Shown: positions 32,334-41,933 of the stretch, one piece after another | Position numbering within the stretch: position 1 is the stretch's first letter | Layout of the letters: each line of letters begins with the position of its first letter | Assembly: GCA_025965275.1 (NCBI GenBank) | Contig: JAOPXG010000070.1 | Location: 1-44,489 of the forward strand | Source of the DNA: Nocardioides sp. | Lineage (GTDB): Bacteria > Actinomycetota > Actinomycetes > Propionibacteriales > Nocardioidaceae | Reading direction: 5' to 3' | Length of the DNA: 44,489 nt | Program-made: the position numbers and the translations under genes | The notes under the pieces: model-generated | Told to the model about the DNA's origin: nothing | Seen by the model: the letters and a program-made list of their open reading frames with translations, nothing else | Database searches by the model: none

Positions 32334-32585
32334 ATGTCGGTGCAGGCGAGTTCGTCGCGTCCGGCAACGAAGTCGATCGGCGCCGCAGTCGTGGACCTGA
32401 TCCTGACGCTGGTGATCCTGGTGGTCACCTTCCTGGCCTTCCTGATCGCCCCGTTGCTCGCGCTCGGGGTCGCCTACCTCTGCTACGCCGCGATGCGGCC
32501 GCGTGCGAAGAAGCGGACCGGCTCCGCGCCCCACGCCACCGCATCTGACACGGCCACCCACGGCTTCGGAGCAGGAACCGCATGA
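32334..32585 (+). CDS. Small membrane protein at the head of the polysaccharide operon
   Basis: An 83-residue protein starting at ATG 32334 after a GGGGGG ribosome site. One long hydrophobic region at about 18-50 (IGAAVVDLILTLVILVVTFL with AFLIAPLLALGVAYL) could be one long or two short spans. It is followed by a basic, Ser/Thr/His-rich tail. No family recognised. The TGA overlaps the ATG of the 24-codon ORF. A role as a small partner of the synthase is plausible but inferred only from position. Confidence 0.7.
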   Translation: MSVQASSSRPATKSIGAAVVDLILTLVILVVTFLAFLIAPLLALGVAYLCYAAMRPRAKKRTGSAPHATASDTATHGFGAGTA

Positions 32586-32656
32586 GCACCCCACGAAACC
32601 GCACGCTTCCTCCGCTTCGCTCCTCCAGCGCGCGCTTCCGCAGGGACCCCGCATGA
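32582..32656 (+). CDS. 24-codon basic micro-ORF linking two genes by ATGA overlaps
   Basis: ATG 32582 overlaps the stop of the small membrane protein, and TGA 32654-32656 overlaps the synthase ATG at 32653. The product is MSTPRNRTLPPLRSSSAR followed by FRRDPA, with seven arginines. Without it the synthase ATG has no clear Shine-Dalgarno, so it may carry ribosomes to the synthase start. Whether the peptide itself matters is unknown. Confidence 0.5.
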   Translation: MSTPRNRTLPPLRSSSARFRRDPA

Positions 32657-34779
32657 CGACCATCCAGACCCGCCACAACCCGCGACTGACGGACGGTGTC
32701 GACCAGGACCTGCGCCACCTGATCCCCGAGGGCATCTGCCGCACGTTCCGGGTGATGCCCTACGCCTCCGTCGACGGCACCGTCCTGGTCGCCTCGGCCG
32801 ACGCCGACGACACCATCACCGCCCATGTCGTGGCCGAGCGGATCGACCGCCCGGTGCTGCTCGTGCGCCACACGGTCAACGAGATCGTCGCCGCCATCGA
32901 CTCGGTCTACCCGCCGCAGGAGACCGAGGTCGAGACCCCCGAGGGCCGCCGGTCTCGGATGCAGATGGCCCAGATGCTCACCCGCAGCGGTCTGATCACC
33001 GACGACCAGCTGCAGCGCGCGATGCTCGAGTACTCCCGCACGGGCGACCCGCTCGGCGACATCCTGGTCTCGCACGAGGCGATCTCCGAGGACGTCCTGG
33101 TGGCGGCCCTGTCCGAGATGTACCAGATGCAGCGAGTCGGCCTCGCCGAGTTCACGCCCGACATCGAGATCGCCCGGCGGCTGCCCGAGCAGCTGGCCCA
33201 GGCCTTCCAGACCGTGCCGGTCGCGGCGACCGAGGACCTCGTCCTGCTGGCCGTCGCCCGCCCGCTCGACGCCGAGCAGTCGGCGGAGATCGAGGAGGCG
33301 CTCGGCTCGCCGTTCCGCCAGCTCCTGGCCAACCGCACCGAGCTCGACCAGCTGATCCAGCGGGTCCACAGCCGCCACTACGCCGAGGTGTCGACCCGGC
33401 TGCTGATGGAGACCCGCCCCGAGGAGTCGGCACACGTCGTCATCTCCGGTGGGCAGAAGGCCGCCCTCGTCATCACGTCGATCTTCGTCGTCGTCTGCTG
33501 CGTGATCTGGCCGATGCCGACGCTGATCGCCCTGGTCGCGGCCTGCAGCCTGCTCTACCTCGTCGTCTCGTTCTACAAGTTCCGCCTCACCCTGCGTGCC
33601 CTCGGCACCCACCTCGAGACCGACGTCACCGACGAGGAGATCGCCTCCCTCGACGAGCGGCACCTGCCCGTGTACACGATCCTGGTGCCGCTCTACAAGG
33701 AAGCCGGCATCGTGCCCCGCCTGGTCCGCGACATCAACGCGCTGGACTACCCGCGGACCCGCCTCGACGTGAAGCTCCTCTGCGAGGAGGACGACGAGGA
33801 GACGGTCGCCAAGATCCGCTCGATGGACCTGCCGCCGCACTTCCACCTCGTGGTCGTGCCGGACAGCCAGCCCAAGACCAAGCCGAAGGCCTGCAACTAC
33901 GGCCTCCAGCTCGCGACGGGCGCCTTCTGCGTCATCTTCGACGCCGAGGACCGCCCCGACCCCGACCAGCTCAAGAAGGCCGTCATCGCCTTCAGCCGGG
34001 TCGCCAACAACGTGGTCTGCGTCCAGGCGAAGCTCAACCACTTCAACCAGGACCAGAACATGCTCACGGCCTGGTTCGCCAACGAGTACTCCATGCACTT
34101 CGAACTGGTGCTGCCCGCCATGGGCGCGGCCGAGTCGCCGATCCCGCTGGGCGGCACCTCCAACCACTTCGTCACCTCGAAGCTCCGCGACCTCGGCGCC
34201 TGGGACCCGTTCAACGTGACCGAGGACGCCGACCTCGGCATCCGCCTCCACCGCGAGGGCTACCGGACCGCGATGATCGACTCGACCACGCTCGAGGAGG
34301 CCAACTCCCAGGTCCCGAACTGGATCCGCCAGCGCAGCCGCTGGAACAAGGGCTACATCCAGACCTGGCTGGTGCACATGCGGCACCCGTTCACGCTGCT
34401 CTCGCAGACCGGCATCAACGGGTTCATGAGCTTCAACCTGACGATGGGCAGCGCGTTCGTGCTGCTGCTCAACCCGATCTTCTGGGGCCTGACGACGCTC
34501 TACGTGCTGACCCAGGCGGGCTTCATCCAGCAGCTGTTCCCGGGCATCATCTTCTACGCTGCGAGCTTCCTGCTCTTCGTCGGCAACTTCGTGTTCGTCT
34601 ACCTGAGCGTGGCCGGCAGCCTCCAACGCGGCGAGTTCGGGCTCACCCGGACGGCGCTCCTGTCCCCGCTCTACTGGGGCCTGATGAGCATGGCCGCCTG
34701 GAAGGGCTTCATCCAGCTCTTCACGAACCCCTTCTACTGGGAGAAGACCGAACACGGCCTCGACCACGGTGACTCATGA
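32653..34779 (+). CDS. GT2 polysaccharide synthase with N-terminal MshEN-like module
   Basis: A 708-residue protein. Residues about 15-250 look like the N-terminal domain of type II secretion ATPases (MshEN): LTRSGLITDDQLQRAMLEYS then LGDILVSHEAISEDVLVAAL, flanked by two copies of the P-x-A-FxV-x-PVA fold. Two transmembrane helices follow (about 272-312), then the GT2 catalytic domain (TILVPLYKEAG near 340, DAEDRPD at 430, TED at 523-525, QRSRW at 560-564) and three or more C-terminal helices. All processive-synthase motifs are present. MshEN domains often bind c-di-GMP; here the first repeat lacks the usual Arg and Gly, so binding is uncertain. Related proteins are XagB and NfrB. Confidence 0.88.
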   Translation: MTTIQTRHNPRLTDGVDQDLRHLIPEGICRTFRVMPYASVDGTVLVASADADDTITAHVVAERIDRPVLLVRHTVNEIVAAIDSVYPPQETEVETPEGRRSRMQMAQMLTRSGLITDDQLQRAMLEYSRTGDPLGDILVSHEAISEDVLVAALSEMYQMQRVGLAEFTPDIEIARRLPEQLAQAFQTVPVAATEDLVLLAVARPLDAEQSAEIEEALGSPFRQLLANRTELDQLIQRVHSRHYAEVSTRLLMETRPEESAHVVISGGQKAALVITSIFVVVCCVIWPMPTLIALVAACSLLYLVVSFYKFRLTLRALGTHLETDVTDEEIASLDERHLPVYTILVPLYKEAGIVPRLVRDINALDYPRTRLDVKLLCEEDDEETVAKIRSMDLPPHFHLVVVPDSQPKTKPKACNYGLQLATGAFCVIFDAEDRPDPDQLKKAVIAFSRVANNVVCVQAKLNHFNQDQNMLTAWFANEYSMHFELVLPAMGAAESPIPLGGTSNHFVTSKLRDLGAWDPFNVTEDADLGIRLHREGYRTAMIDSTTLEEANSQVPNWIRQRSRWNKGYIQTWLVHMRHPFTLLSQTGINGFMSFNLTMGSAFVLLLNPIFWGLTTLYVLTQAGFIQQLFPGIIFYAASFLLFVGNFVFVYLSVAGSLQRGEFGLTRTALLSPLYWGLMSMAAWKGFIQLFTNPFYWEKTEHGLDHGDS

Positions 34780-36433
34780 CGACCACCACCGTCCTCCACA
34801 CGAAGGACCGTCTGAGCGGCGTCGTCCAGTCCGTCGGCCGGCGCCCGAGTGACGTCCCGCGCCGCCCGTGGGAGACCCTCGCGGTCTTCCTGTTCTTCGT
34901 CGTCGCCTACAGCTGGTTCGGCTACTGGCTGGTCGTCGACAAGCACGTCGTCGGCTTCGAGACGCTCGACCGGCTGAACCGTGCCCTCATGGTCTGGCAC
35001 AACGACCCGGCCAAGCTGTCCGCGATCGGGTTCGACTACCCGCCGCTGGCCACCCTGCTGATCACCCCGCTGGCGATCTTCCGCGGCCCGGTGACCTCGA
35101 TGGCCGTGGTGCCGGTGGCGTCCGCGATCTTCGCCGCGATCACCATGGTCGCGTTCAACACGATGATGCGCCGGGCGCTGATCGCCGCGCCGCTCCGTCT
35201 CGCCCTGCTGCTCGCCCTCGGGGCGAACCCGCTCGTGCTGCTCTACGCGTCGACCGGCACCCGCCACTTCGTGTGGATCGCCTTCGTGATCACCGGGCTC
35301 GGTGCGCTCTTCGCCTGGTACATCACCGCCGACGTGCGCTTCGTGATGCTCGGTGGCATCGCCTACTCCGTCGCCGCGCTGTCCGGCTACACCAGCCTGA
35401 CCTTCTTCGTGCTCAGCGCGATCATGGTCGGCGCGATCCTGGCCCGCCTCGGCGCCGACGGCACCGAGGTCGAGGGCACGGTGGTCGGCTTCGCCGCACC
35501 CACGGTCTACGTGATCGCCTTGTGGACCGTCTTCAACCTGGTCCTGCTGCTGCGTCCGTTCGCGTGGATCACCCGCAGCAGCGACGCCGCCGCGTCCGGT
35601 GGCCTCGACCAGTTCTCCGCCGTCGAGCTGCTCCGCGGCACCGGCGAGCTGGTCCTGTACGGCGCACCGATCGCGATCATCGTGCTGCCGGCGCTGCTCT
35701 TCTCCGGCATCGCGCGGAGCAACCCGTTCGCGCTGTGGCTCGGCGTCCTCCTGGGCGCCGCGATCCTGACGCCGGCGATGGCGGTCGTGCTCCGGCTGAC
35801 CGACTCGCCGATGCTGATGCGCAACGCGCTGCCGATCCTGCTGATCGCGATGATCGGCGCCATCTGGCTGGCGCGATCCGCCGACGAGGGCAGCACCATC
35901 GTGGCTGCCCTGGTGATCGTGGGGCTCCTCCTGAGCATCCCGTGGACGCTCGAGGCGATGAAGACCTACCGCTACCAGAACCTCGAGGCGCCGTTCGCGG
36001 CCGCGGTGACGACCGGCGAGTCCCAGGAGGGGGCCGAGACCCTCAACCGGGAGAAGGTCGGCATCGTCTCCGAGCAGGCGATGGCGGAGTACATCGACAA
36101 CAACGTGTCGCGCCCGAACTCCATCCTGACCGACAACGCCCAGACCTACGCCGTGATGATGCTGACCGGCCACCCGGAGTACTTCTTCGACCGGATCGAC
36201 AAGAGCGACGGTCCGTGGAAGGAGGCCGCGCGCTGCCCGGCCGAGAGCGTCGACTACCTGCTCATGTCGGCCAGCGACAACGGCGACCTGCTCACCAAGC
36301 TCTACCCGGACGCGGCCGCCGGCTCCGACGCCCAGCTCCAGGTCGTCTACCGCACGCCGCGCTACGTCCTGGTGAGCGTGCCCTCCGGCTACAGCTGCGG
36401 CGGGACCACCGCCGACCAGCTCCAGGTGACGTC

Positions 36434-36437
<4 letters not shown>
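34776..36437 (+). CDS. Polytopic membrane protein, GT-C glycosyltransferase-like
   Basis: A 553-residue protein with about ten hydrophobic segments between residues 30 and 395 and a soluble outer domain at the C-terminus (about 400-553). The first outer loop has GFETLDRLNRALMVWHNDPA and GFDYPPLATLL, with the Asp and YPPL features of GT-C enzymes that use lipid-linked sugars. I infer a glycosyltransferase or flippase-like partner of the synthase; exact family not identified. The ATG overlaps the synthase stop (ATGA). Confidence 0.72.
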
Positions 36438-37380
<943 letters not shown>

Positions 37381-37384
<4 letters not shown>

Positions 37385-38556
37385 AGGTCATGTCCACCAC
37401 TCATCTGCGCCGGTCCCGGTGCCTGGCCGTCCTGGTCACCGCCTCGGCCGTGCTGCTCGCCGGCTGCGGCGGGGGCGACGGTGCGAGCGGGCGCTCCCCG
37501 GACGCCGTCGTCACCGTCAACCCGGACACCGCGGCCACCACGATCCCGGTGCCCGAGCGGCGTTTCTTCAACGACAGCTCACCGTGGAACAAGCGGATCG
37601 ACACCGCCCGGGTCGACCCCCACTCGAACCGGATGATCGAGCTCGCCCACGAGCGCGTCGGCGTCATCGAGCTGCCCGGCTCCGGCGACCCGACGATCAA
37701 GCGCAACATGGTCGACGAGGGCCTCTACATCAACACCACCCGGTGGACCGTCCCGGTCGTGGCCGGCGGCCGACCGACCTCGCTGGTGTGCCGTCAGCTC
37801 GTCTGCGGCGACGGCGCCGACACCACGGTGCTCAACATCCCCGACGACGTCGACCCGGACCCGCGCTACGACGGCTGGTACACGGTCTTCGACACGTCGG
37901 CCTCGGTCGCCTACGACCTGTGGCGCGCGCGCCGCGAGGACGACGACACGATCTCCTACAACTACATGCGCAAGTGGGACCTCAACGGTCCCGGGTTCAG
38001 CGACCTCTACCACGAGGGCGCCCGGGGATCCGGGCTCCCGCTCTTCGCCGGCCTGATCCGCCCCGGCGAGCTCGAGTCGGGCGAGATCCAGCACGCGCTG
38101 GCCATCAGCCTGCCCGGCCCGGCCGCGGGCATCTTCGTGCAGCCCGCGTCGTCCACCGACGGCACCGGCCGCTCCGCCTCGATCCCCGAGGGCGCACGGA
38201 TCCGCCTCAAGCGCGACGTCATCCTGCCGCCGCCGGTCGACCCGCGCACCGGCAAGGAGATCAAGCTGACCAAGCAGCAGCAGCGCCTGGCCGACGCGAT
38301 CGTGGCCTGCCTGCGCACCTACGGCGCGATCGTCGTCGACCGGGCCGCGGTCCCGACCCTCTACGCCCAGCGCGACGTCACCGACGGCCTGATCCAGGGC
38401 AACGAGCTCCAGGGCCTCCGGCTCGACGACTTCGAGGTCATGCCCCTCGGCCAGAAGCACCGCTACCCCCCGGAGACCGACGACATCACCGTCGACCCGA
38501 GCGAGAGCCCGACGGCCTCGCCGTCCAGTTCGCCCGACACCGGGGAGGCGCAGTGA
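37381..38556 (+). CDS. Lipoprotein with a conserved SPWN-type surface domain
   Basis: A 391-residue protein. The signal ends in a lipobox (AVLLAGC), so it should be lipid-anchored outside. The mature domain starts FFNDSSPWNKRIDTARV and later has DGWYTVFDTSASVAYDLWRA, the glycine-rich HEGARGSGLPLFAGLIRPGE and EIQHALAISLPGPA. I associate this combination with a widespread but uncharacterised family of secreted actinobacterial proteins. GTG 37381 overlaps the previous stop; ATG 37390 would also keep the signal intact. A Ser/Pro-rich tail ends the protein. Confidence 0.75.
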
Positions 38557-39989
38557 ACACCCGACACACCAGCCTGATCGGGGCGGTGGTGACCGCCACG
38601 GTCGCGCTCGGCCTGCTCAGTGCCTGCTCCGACCCGTCCCAGGAGGCGACCGACTCGGTCAGCCAGGGCCAGGCCGACCAGTACCGCCAGGAGGTCGCCG
38701 ACCAGAAGGAGATCGACAAGGCGAACGCCAAGCTGCCGACGCGCCCCTCGGGCATCGTCGACGTCGATGGCTCGACCGGCGGCTCGCTGACCCCGACGGA
38801 GGCCATCCTGTACGGCGGCACCGCCAACGCGGCGCAGGTCAACGTCGGCGACAACGGCGAGGACCAGGCCTTCCAGGAGCTCTGCGCCGGCCAGATCGAC
38901 CTGGTCGACTCGGCGCGACCGATCAGCCGGGCCGAGTGGGAGGCCTGCCAGGCGGTCGGCCTCGACGTCGTCCAGTTCCAGGTCGCCGCCGAGGCGATCG
39001 TGCTCGCGATCAAGTCCGAGACCGACGTCGGCGGCGACTGCCTGCGTGTCGACCAGGTGCGCGACATCTACCGCGCCGGCTCGCCCGTCACCAACTGGAG
39101 CCAGGTCGGCATGGACGACGTGCCGCTCAAGGTCGGCGGCCCGAACATCGACGCCAGCGGCTTCGGCTTCTTCGGTCGCTACGTCCTCGGTGCTCCCGAA
39201 CCGTCCCAGGTCGACCTGCGCTCCGACTACTACCAGGCCGGGACCGACGAGCTCGCCCGGCAGTTCGTGGTCGGCACCCGCAACCTCGAGCTCCGCTCCG
39301 CCCGGTTCGAGGACGTGACCCGGCGCCGTACGCAGGCCAACCAGGCGCTCCAGGACGCCCGCACCGAGATGCAGGCCGCGCGCCAGGAGCTGGCGACGGC
39401 GCTGGCCGAGCGCGCGAAGGGCATCCGCGACCAGCGCAGCCCGGCCGACAAGGCCAAGGACCAGAAGCGCGTCGACAACGCCTTCGTCCGTCGCGCCGCT
39501 GCCCGTGACCGGCTGAACGCCGCCGAGGTCCGCTACAAGAAGGTCGACGAGCTCTACCGCAACACCGACGGTGCCCGTCGCCTCTACGAGGCCTACCGCG
39601 GCCACGTCGCCTACTTCCGATTCAGCTACTACGAGCTGTTCGAGGACCAGCTGCGCCCGTTCGAGATCACCACCACCGACGGCCAGATGAACTGCATCTT
39701 CCCGAGCCAGCGCACGATCACCAGCGGCGAGTACCCGCTGGCCCGCCAGCTGCTGATCACCACGACCACCCGCTCGCTGGCGCGGGCCGAGGTCGGAGAC
39801 TTCATGAGCCACTACCTCGCCAACGCGCAGGAGGCCGCCACCAACGCGCGCCTCGTCGCGTTGCCGGCCGAGACCGTGGCCCTCCAGCAGTCCTGGCTGA
39901 GTGGCGAGCAGGCACCGCTGCTCTACGCTCCCGACGACGACGCGACCGCGCCGGCCGAGCCGGTGGCGAGCGAGAAGCCTGCCCGATGA
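38553..39989 (+). CDS. PstS-like substrate-binding lipoprotein with inserted coiled coil
   Basis: A 478-residue protein from GTG 38553 (GTGA overlap). Signal and lipobox (GLLSAC) are followed by a periplasmic-binding fold of the phosphate-binding type: DGSTGGSLTPTEAILYGG, then LCAGQIDLVDSARPISRAEW, and GGPNIDASGFGFFGRYVLG. After residue about 250 it departs from PstS: a roughly 100-residue charged helix (RRRTQANQALQDARTEMQAA, DKAKDQKRVDNAFVRRAAA) is inserted before the C-terminal lobe returns with FRFSYYELFEDQLRPFEIT. No transporter genes accompany it, so uptake of phosphate is unlikely to be its task here. Confidence 0.78.
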   Translation: MNTRHTSLIGAVVTATVALGLLSACSDPSQEATDSVSQGQADQYRQEVADQKEIDKANAKLPTRPSGIVDVDGSTGGSLTPTEAILYGGTANAAQVNVGDNGEDQAFQELCAGQIDLVDSARPISRAEWEACQAVGLDVVQFQVAAEAIVLAIKSETDVGGDCLRVDQVRDIYRAGSPVTNWSQVGMDDVPLKVGGPNIDASGFGFFGRYVLGAPEPSQVDLRSDYYQAGTDELARQFVVGTRNLELRSARFEDVTRRRTQANQALQDARTEMQAARQELATALAERAKGIRDQRSPADKAKDQKRVDNAFVRRAAARDRLNAAEVRYKKVDELYRNTDGARRLYEAYRGHVAYFRFSYYELFEDQLRPFEITTTDGQMNCIFPSQRTITSGEYPLARQLLITTTTRSLARAEVGDFMSHYLANAQEAATNARLVALPAETVALQQSWLSGEQAPLLYAPDDDATAPAEPVASEKPAR

Positions 39990-41050
39990 CGTCGCGGGCC
40001 TCACGCCTGCTGGCGCTCGTCGTTCCGCTGCTGCTCGCCCTCGCCGCGGTCGGCGTGGCTCCGACGTACGCCGGCGGGCAGGCCGCGAAGAGGTCCGTCC
40101 AGCAGTCGAAGCGGATCGTCGTGAAGTGGCAGGGCTACCAGAAGCACCCGAAGTACCAGAAGGTCGCGGACCTGCCCGGGATCGGCCAGATCGAGCTGAT
40201 GTGCCGACCCAACAACACGATGCTCCGGATCCGCGCCAACGACCGGCGGTCCGAGACGCAGCTGTGGATGGCGAAGTACGAGACAAAGGACGGGACCGAC
40301 CGGATCGCGGTCAAGAACGTCCGCATCTACACCTACGCCACGGCCGCCGACGACGGCACCGGCGGCACCGGTCCCCAGGCCCACGAGGGCCTCAACCAGG
40401 GCGCCCACGGCATCGAGGACTACGCCAAGGGCTCGGCGTACGGCGTGATCAGCCAGCGCCCGGGCCGCAACCAGCCCGGCGGCGGCGCGCTCACGGTGCC
40501 CGCGACGGCCTACAAGCTGACCTGGTACTGGGAGCGGATGGCCTATCCCGGCAGCCAGTACTGCAAGATGACGCTCGCGCTGAAGACCGACACCGACCAG
40601 CAGTTCGGGCTGAACTGGCACGGCAGCGACGAGGCCGCAACGAGCTCGACCAGCAGCGCCTCGATCCCGGGGCTGGGCGACGCGCTGGTGACGTGCGAGA
40701 CCGGACGCAACGGTGAGCGCAGCGTGGCCCTGCGCCCGCCGGCGTACGATCCGGACGCCGACCCGGACGGCAGCGCCGAGCCCTACATGGACTACGAGTA
40801 CAACCAGGGAGAGGGTCTGACCACGGACCCAGACCACATCTCGCGCTACTACGACCTCGACGTCGACCCGGTGACCGGCCTGATCGGTCCGGTGGACCTG
40901 CCGCGCAACGGGATGATGCGGCTGTGGTTCGCGCCGCAGGGCACCGACGGCCCCAAGATCGGCTACGTGCTCTCGTCCTACATGGTCACGAACAACGACG
41001 CCAAGCCCTACCTCAACACGTGCGAGGTCGCGGCCGCGCGGCTCCCCTAG
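39986..41050 (+). CDS. Secreted protein closing the polysaccharide operon
   Basis: A 354-residue protein with a signal peptide (about 1-29, cleavage near TYAGG). The mature part has aromatic and Gly-rich beta segments (GIGQIELMCRPNNTMLRIRA, AYKLTWYWERMAYPGSQYCK, GMMRLWFAPQGTDGPKIGYV) and four cysteines. I do not recognise the family; a surface or polysaccharide-contacting role is inferred from the operon. ATG 39986 overlaps the previous stop, and it ends seven bases from the convergent Nudix gene with no terminator visible between them. Confidence 0.7.
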   Translation: MTSRASRLLALVVPLLLALAAVGVAPTYAGGQAAKRSVQQSKRIVVKWQGYQKHPKYQKVADLPGIGQIELMCRPNNTMLRIRANDRRSETQLWMAKYETKDGTDRIAVKNVRIYTYATAADDGTGGTGPQAHEGLNQGAHGIEDYAKGSAYGVISQRPGRNQPGGGALTVPATAYKLTWYWERMAYPGSQYCKMTLALKTDTDQQFGLNWHGSDEAATSSTSSASIPGLGDALVTCETGRNGERSVALRPPAYDPDADPDGSAEPYMDYEYNQGEGLTTDPDHISRYYDLDVDPVTGLIGPVDLPRNGMMRLWFAPQGTDGPKIGYVLSSYMVTNNDAKPYLNTCEVAAARLP

Positions 41051-41057
41051 CCGACCG

Positions 41058-41933
41058 TCAGCGGGCGAGCGCCTCGCGCACGACGTCGAGCACCGGCCGC
41101 TCGCCGGACTCGATCTCCGCGATCGGCACCCACGCCACCGCGTCGGTGGTGCCGTCGACCTCGGCCAGGCGGGGCTCGGCGCCGTCGGCCAGGGTCACGT
41201 CGTACACCAGGCTCACCGCGTGGAAGTCCTCGTAGCGACCGGACGGCGCCGTCCCGCTGAAGTGGTCGTCGTGGGCGGTGACCAGCTCGCCGACCGTGCA
41301 GTCGACCCCGCACTCCTCCCGGACCTCGCGGACGACAGTCGCGCGCGGCGGCTCGCCGTGGTCGACGCCGCCGCCGGGCAGCGTCCACGACCCGGTGTGG
41401 AAGCCGCGTGCCGAGATGCGCACCAGGAGCACGCTGTCGTCGCGGACCGCGAGCGCGTAGGCGCCCAGGCGCTGGTGGCGGAACGGCCGGTGGTCGGCGA
41501 TCGCCTCGAGGACGAGCGGCACCACGGGGACCTTGCCGTCGACGACGTCCTGGACCGGCTGCCAGGCCGCCTCCATCGTCGAGCCGTCGACCTCGAGCAC
41601 GCGGGGCTCGGGCGAGTCGAGCGGCACCCACCCGTCGTACACGATCCGCAGCGCGTGCGCGTCGACCCGGCGGCCGCCGCGCCACACCCCGGGCAGGTGT
41701 GCGGAGTAGACACGCGCGGTCTCACCGACGACGGCGTCCAGCCCGGTCTCCTCGTGGACCTCGCGGACCACGGCATCGCGGGGGTCCTCGCCGTGGTCGA
41801 GGCCGCCACCCGGGAGCGTCCAGAGCTCCTCGGAGGTCACCGTGGGGGCGAGCCGGCTGAGCAGGATCCGCCCGTCGCGCAGGATCACGGCGTACGCCGC
41901 GACCCGCTGGCGCTTCGGCAGCCCGCCGGCCAT
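41058..41933 (-). CDS. Protein with two tandem Nudix hydrolase domains
   Basis: A 291-residue protein with two complete Nudix boxes: GLDHGEDPRDAVVREVHEET near residues 45-65 and GVDHGEPPRATVVREVREEC near 190-210. Both fit Gx5Ex7REUxEExGU, so both halves should bind metal and cleave nucleoside diphosphate-type bonds; substrate unknown. The halves align along their length, pointing to internal duplication. The open frame runs to 42185 inside the neighbour; ATG 41933 overlaps that gene's stop (TGATG) and starts the domain. Confidence 0.88.
   Translation of the reverse strand: MAGGLPKRQRVAAYAVILRDGRILLSRLAPTVTSEELWTLPGGGLDHGEDPRDAVVREVHEETGLDAVVGETARVYSAHLPGVWRGGRRVDAHALRIVYDGWVPLDSPEPRVLEVDGSTMEAAWQPVQDVVDGKVPVVPLVLEAIADHRPFRHQRLGAYALAVRDDSVLLVRISARGFHTGSWTLPGGGVDHGEPPRATVVREVREECGVDCTVGELVTAHDDHFSGTAPSGRYEDFHAVSLVYDVTLADGAEPRLAEVDGTTDAVAWVPIAEIESGERPVLDVVREALAR

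Noticed and set aside
32653..33405. Type II secretion or pilus assembly ATPase
   Set aside because: Only the N-terminal MshEN-like module is present; no ATPase Walker motifs follow, and a complete GT2 domain does.
38463..40286. 607-codon minus-strand frame
   Set aside because: It is antisense to the PstS-like and secreted protein genes and composed of shadow-type Arg/Gly/Val/Asp sequence without motifs.
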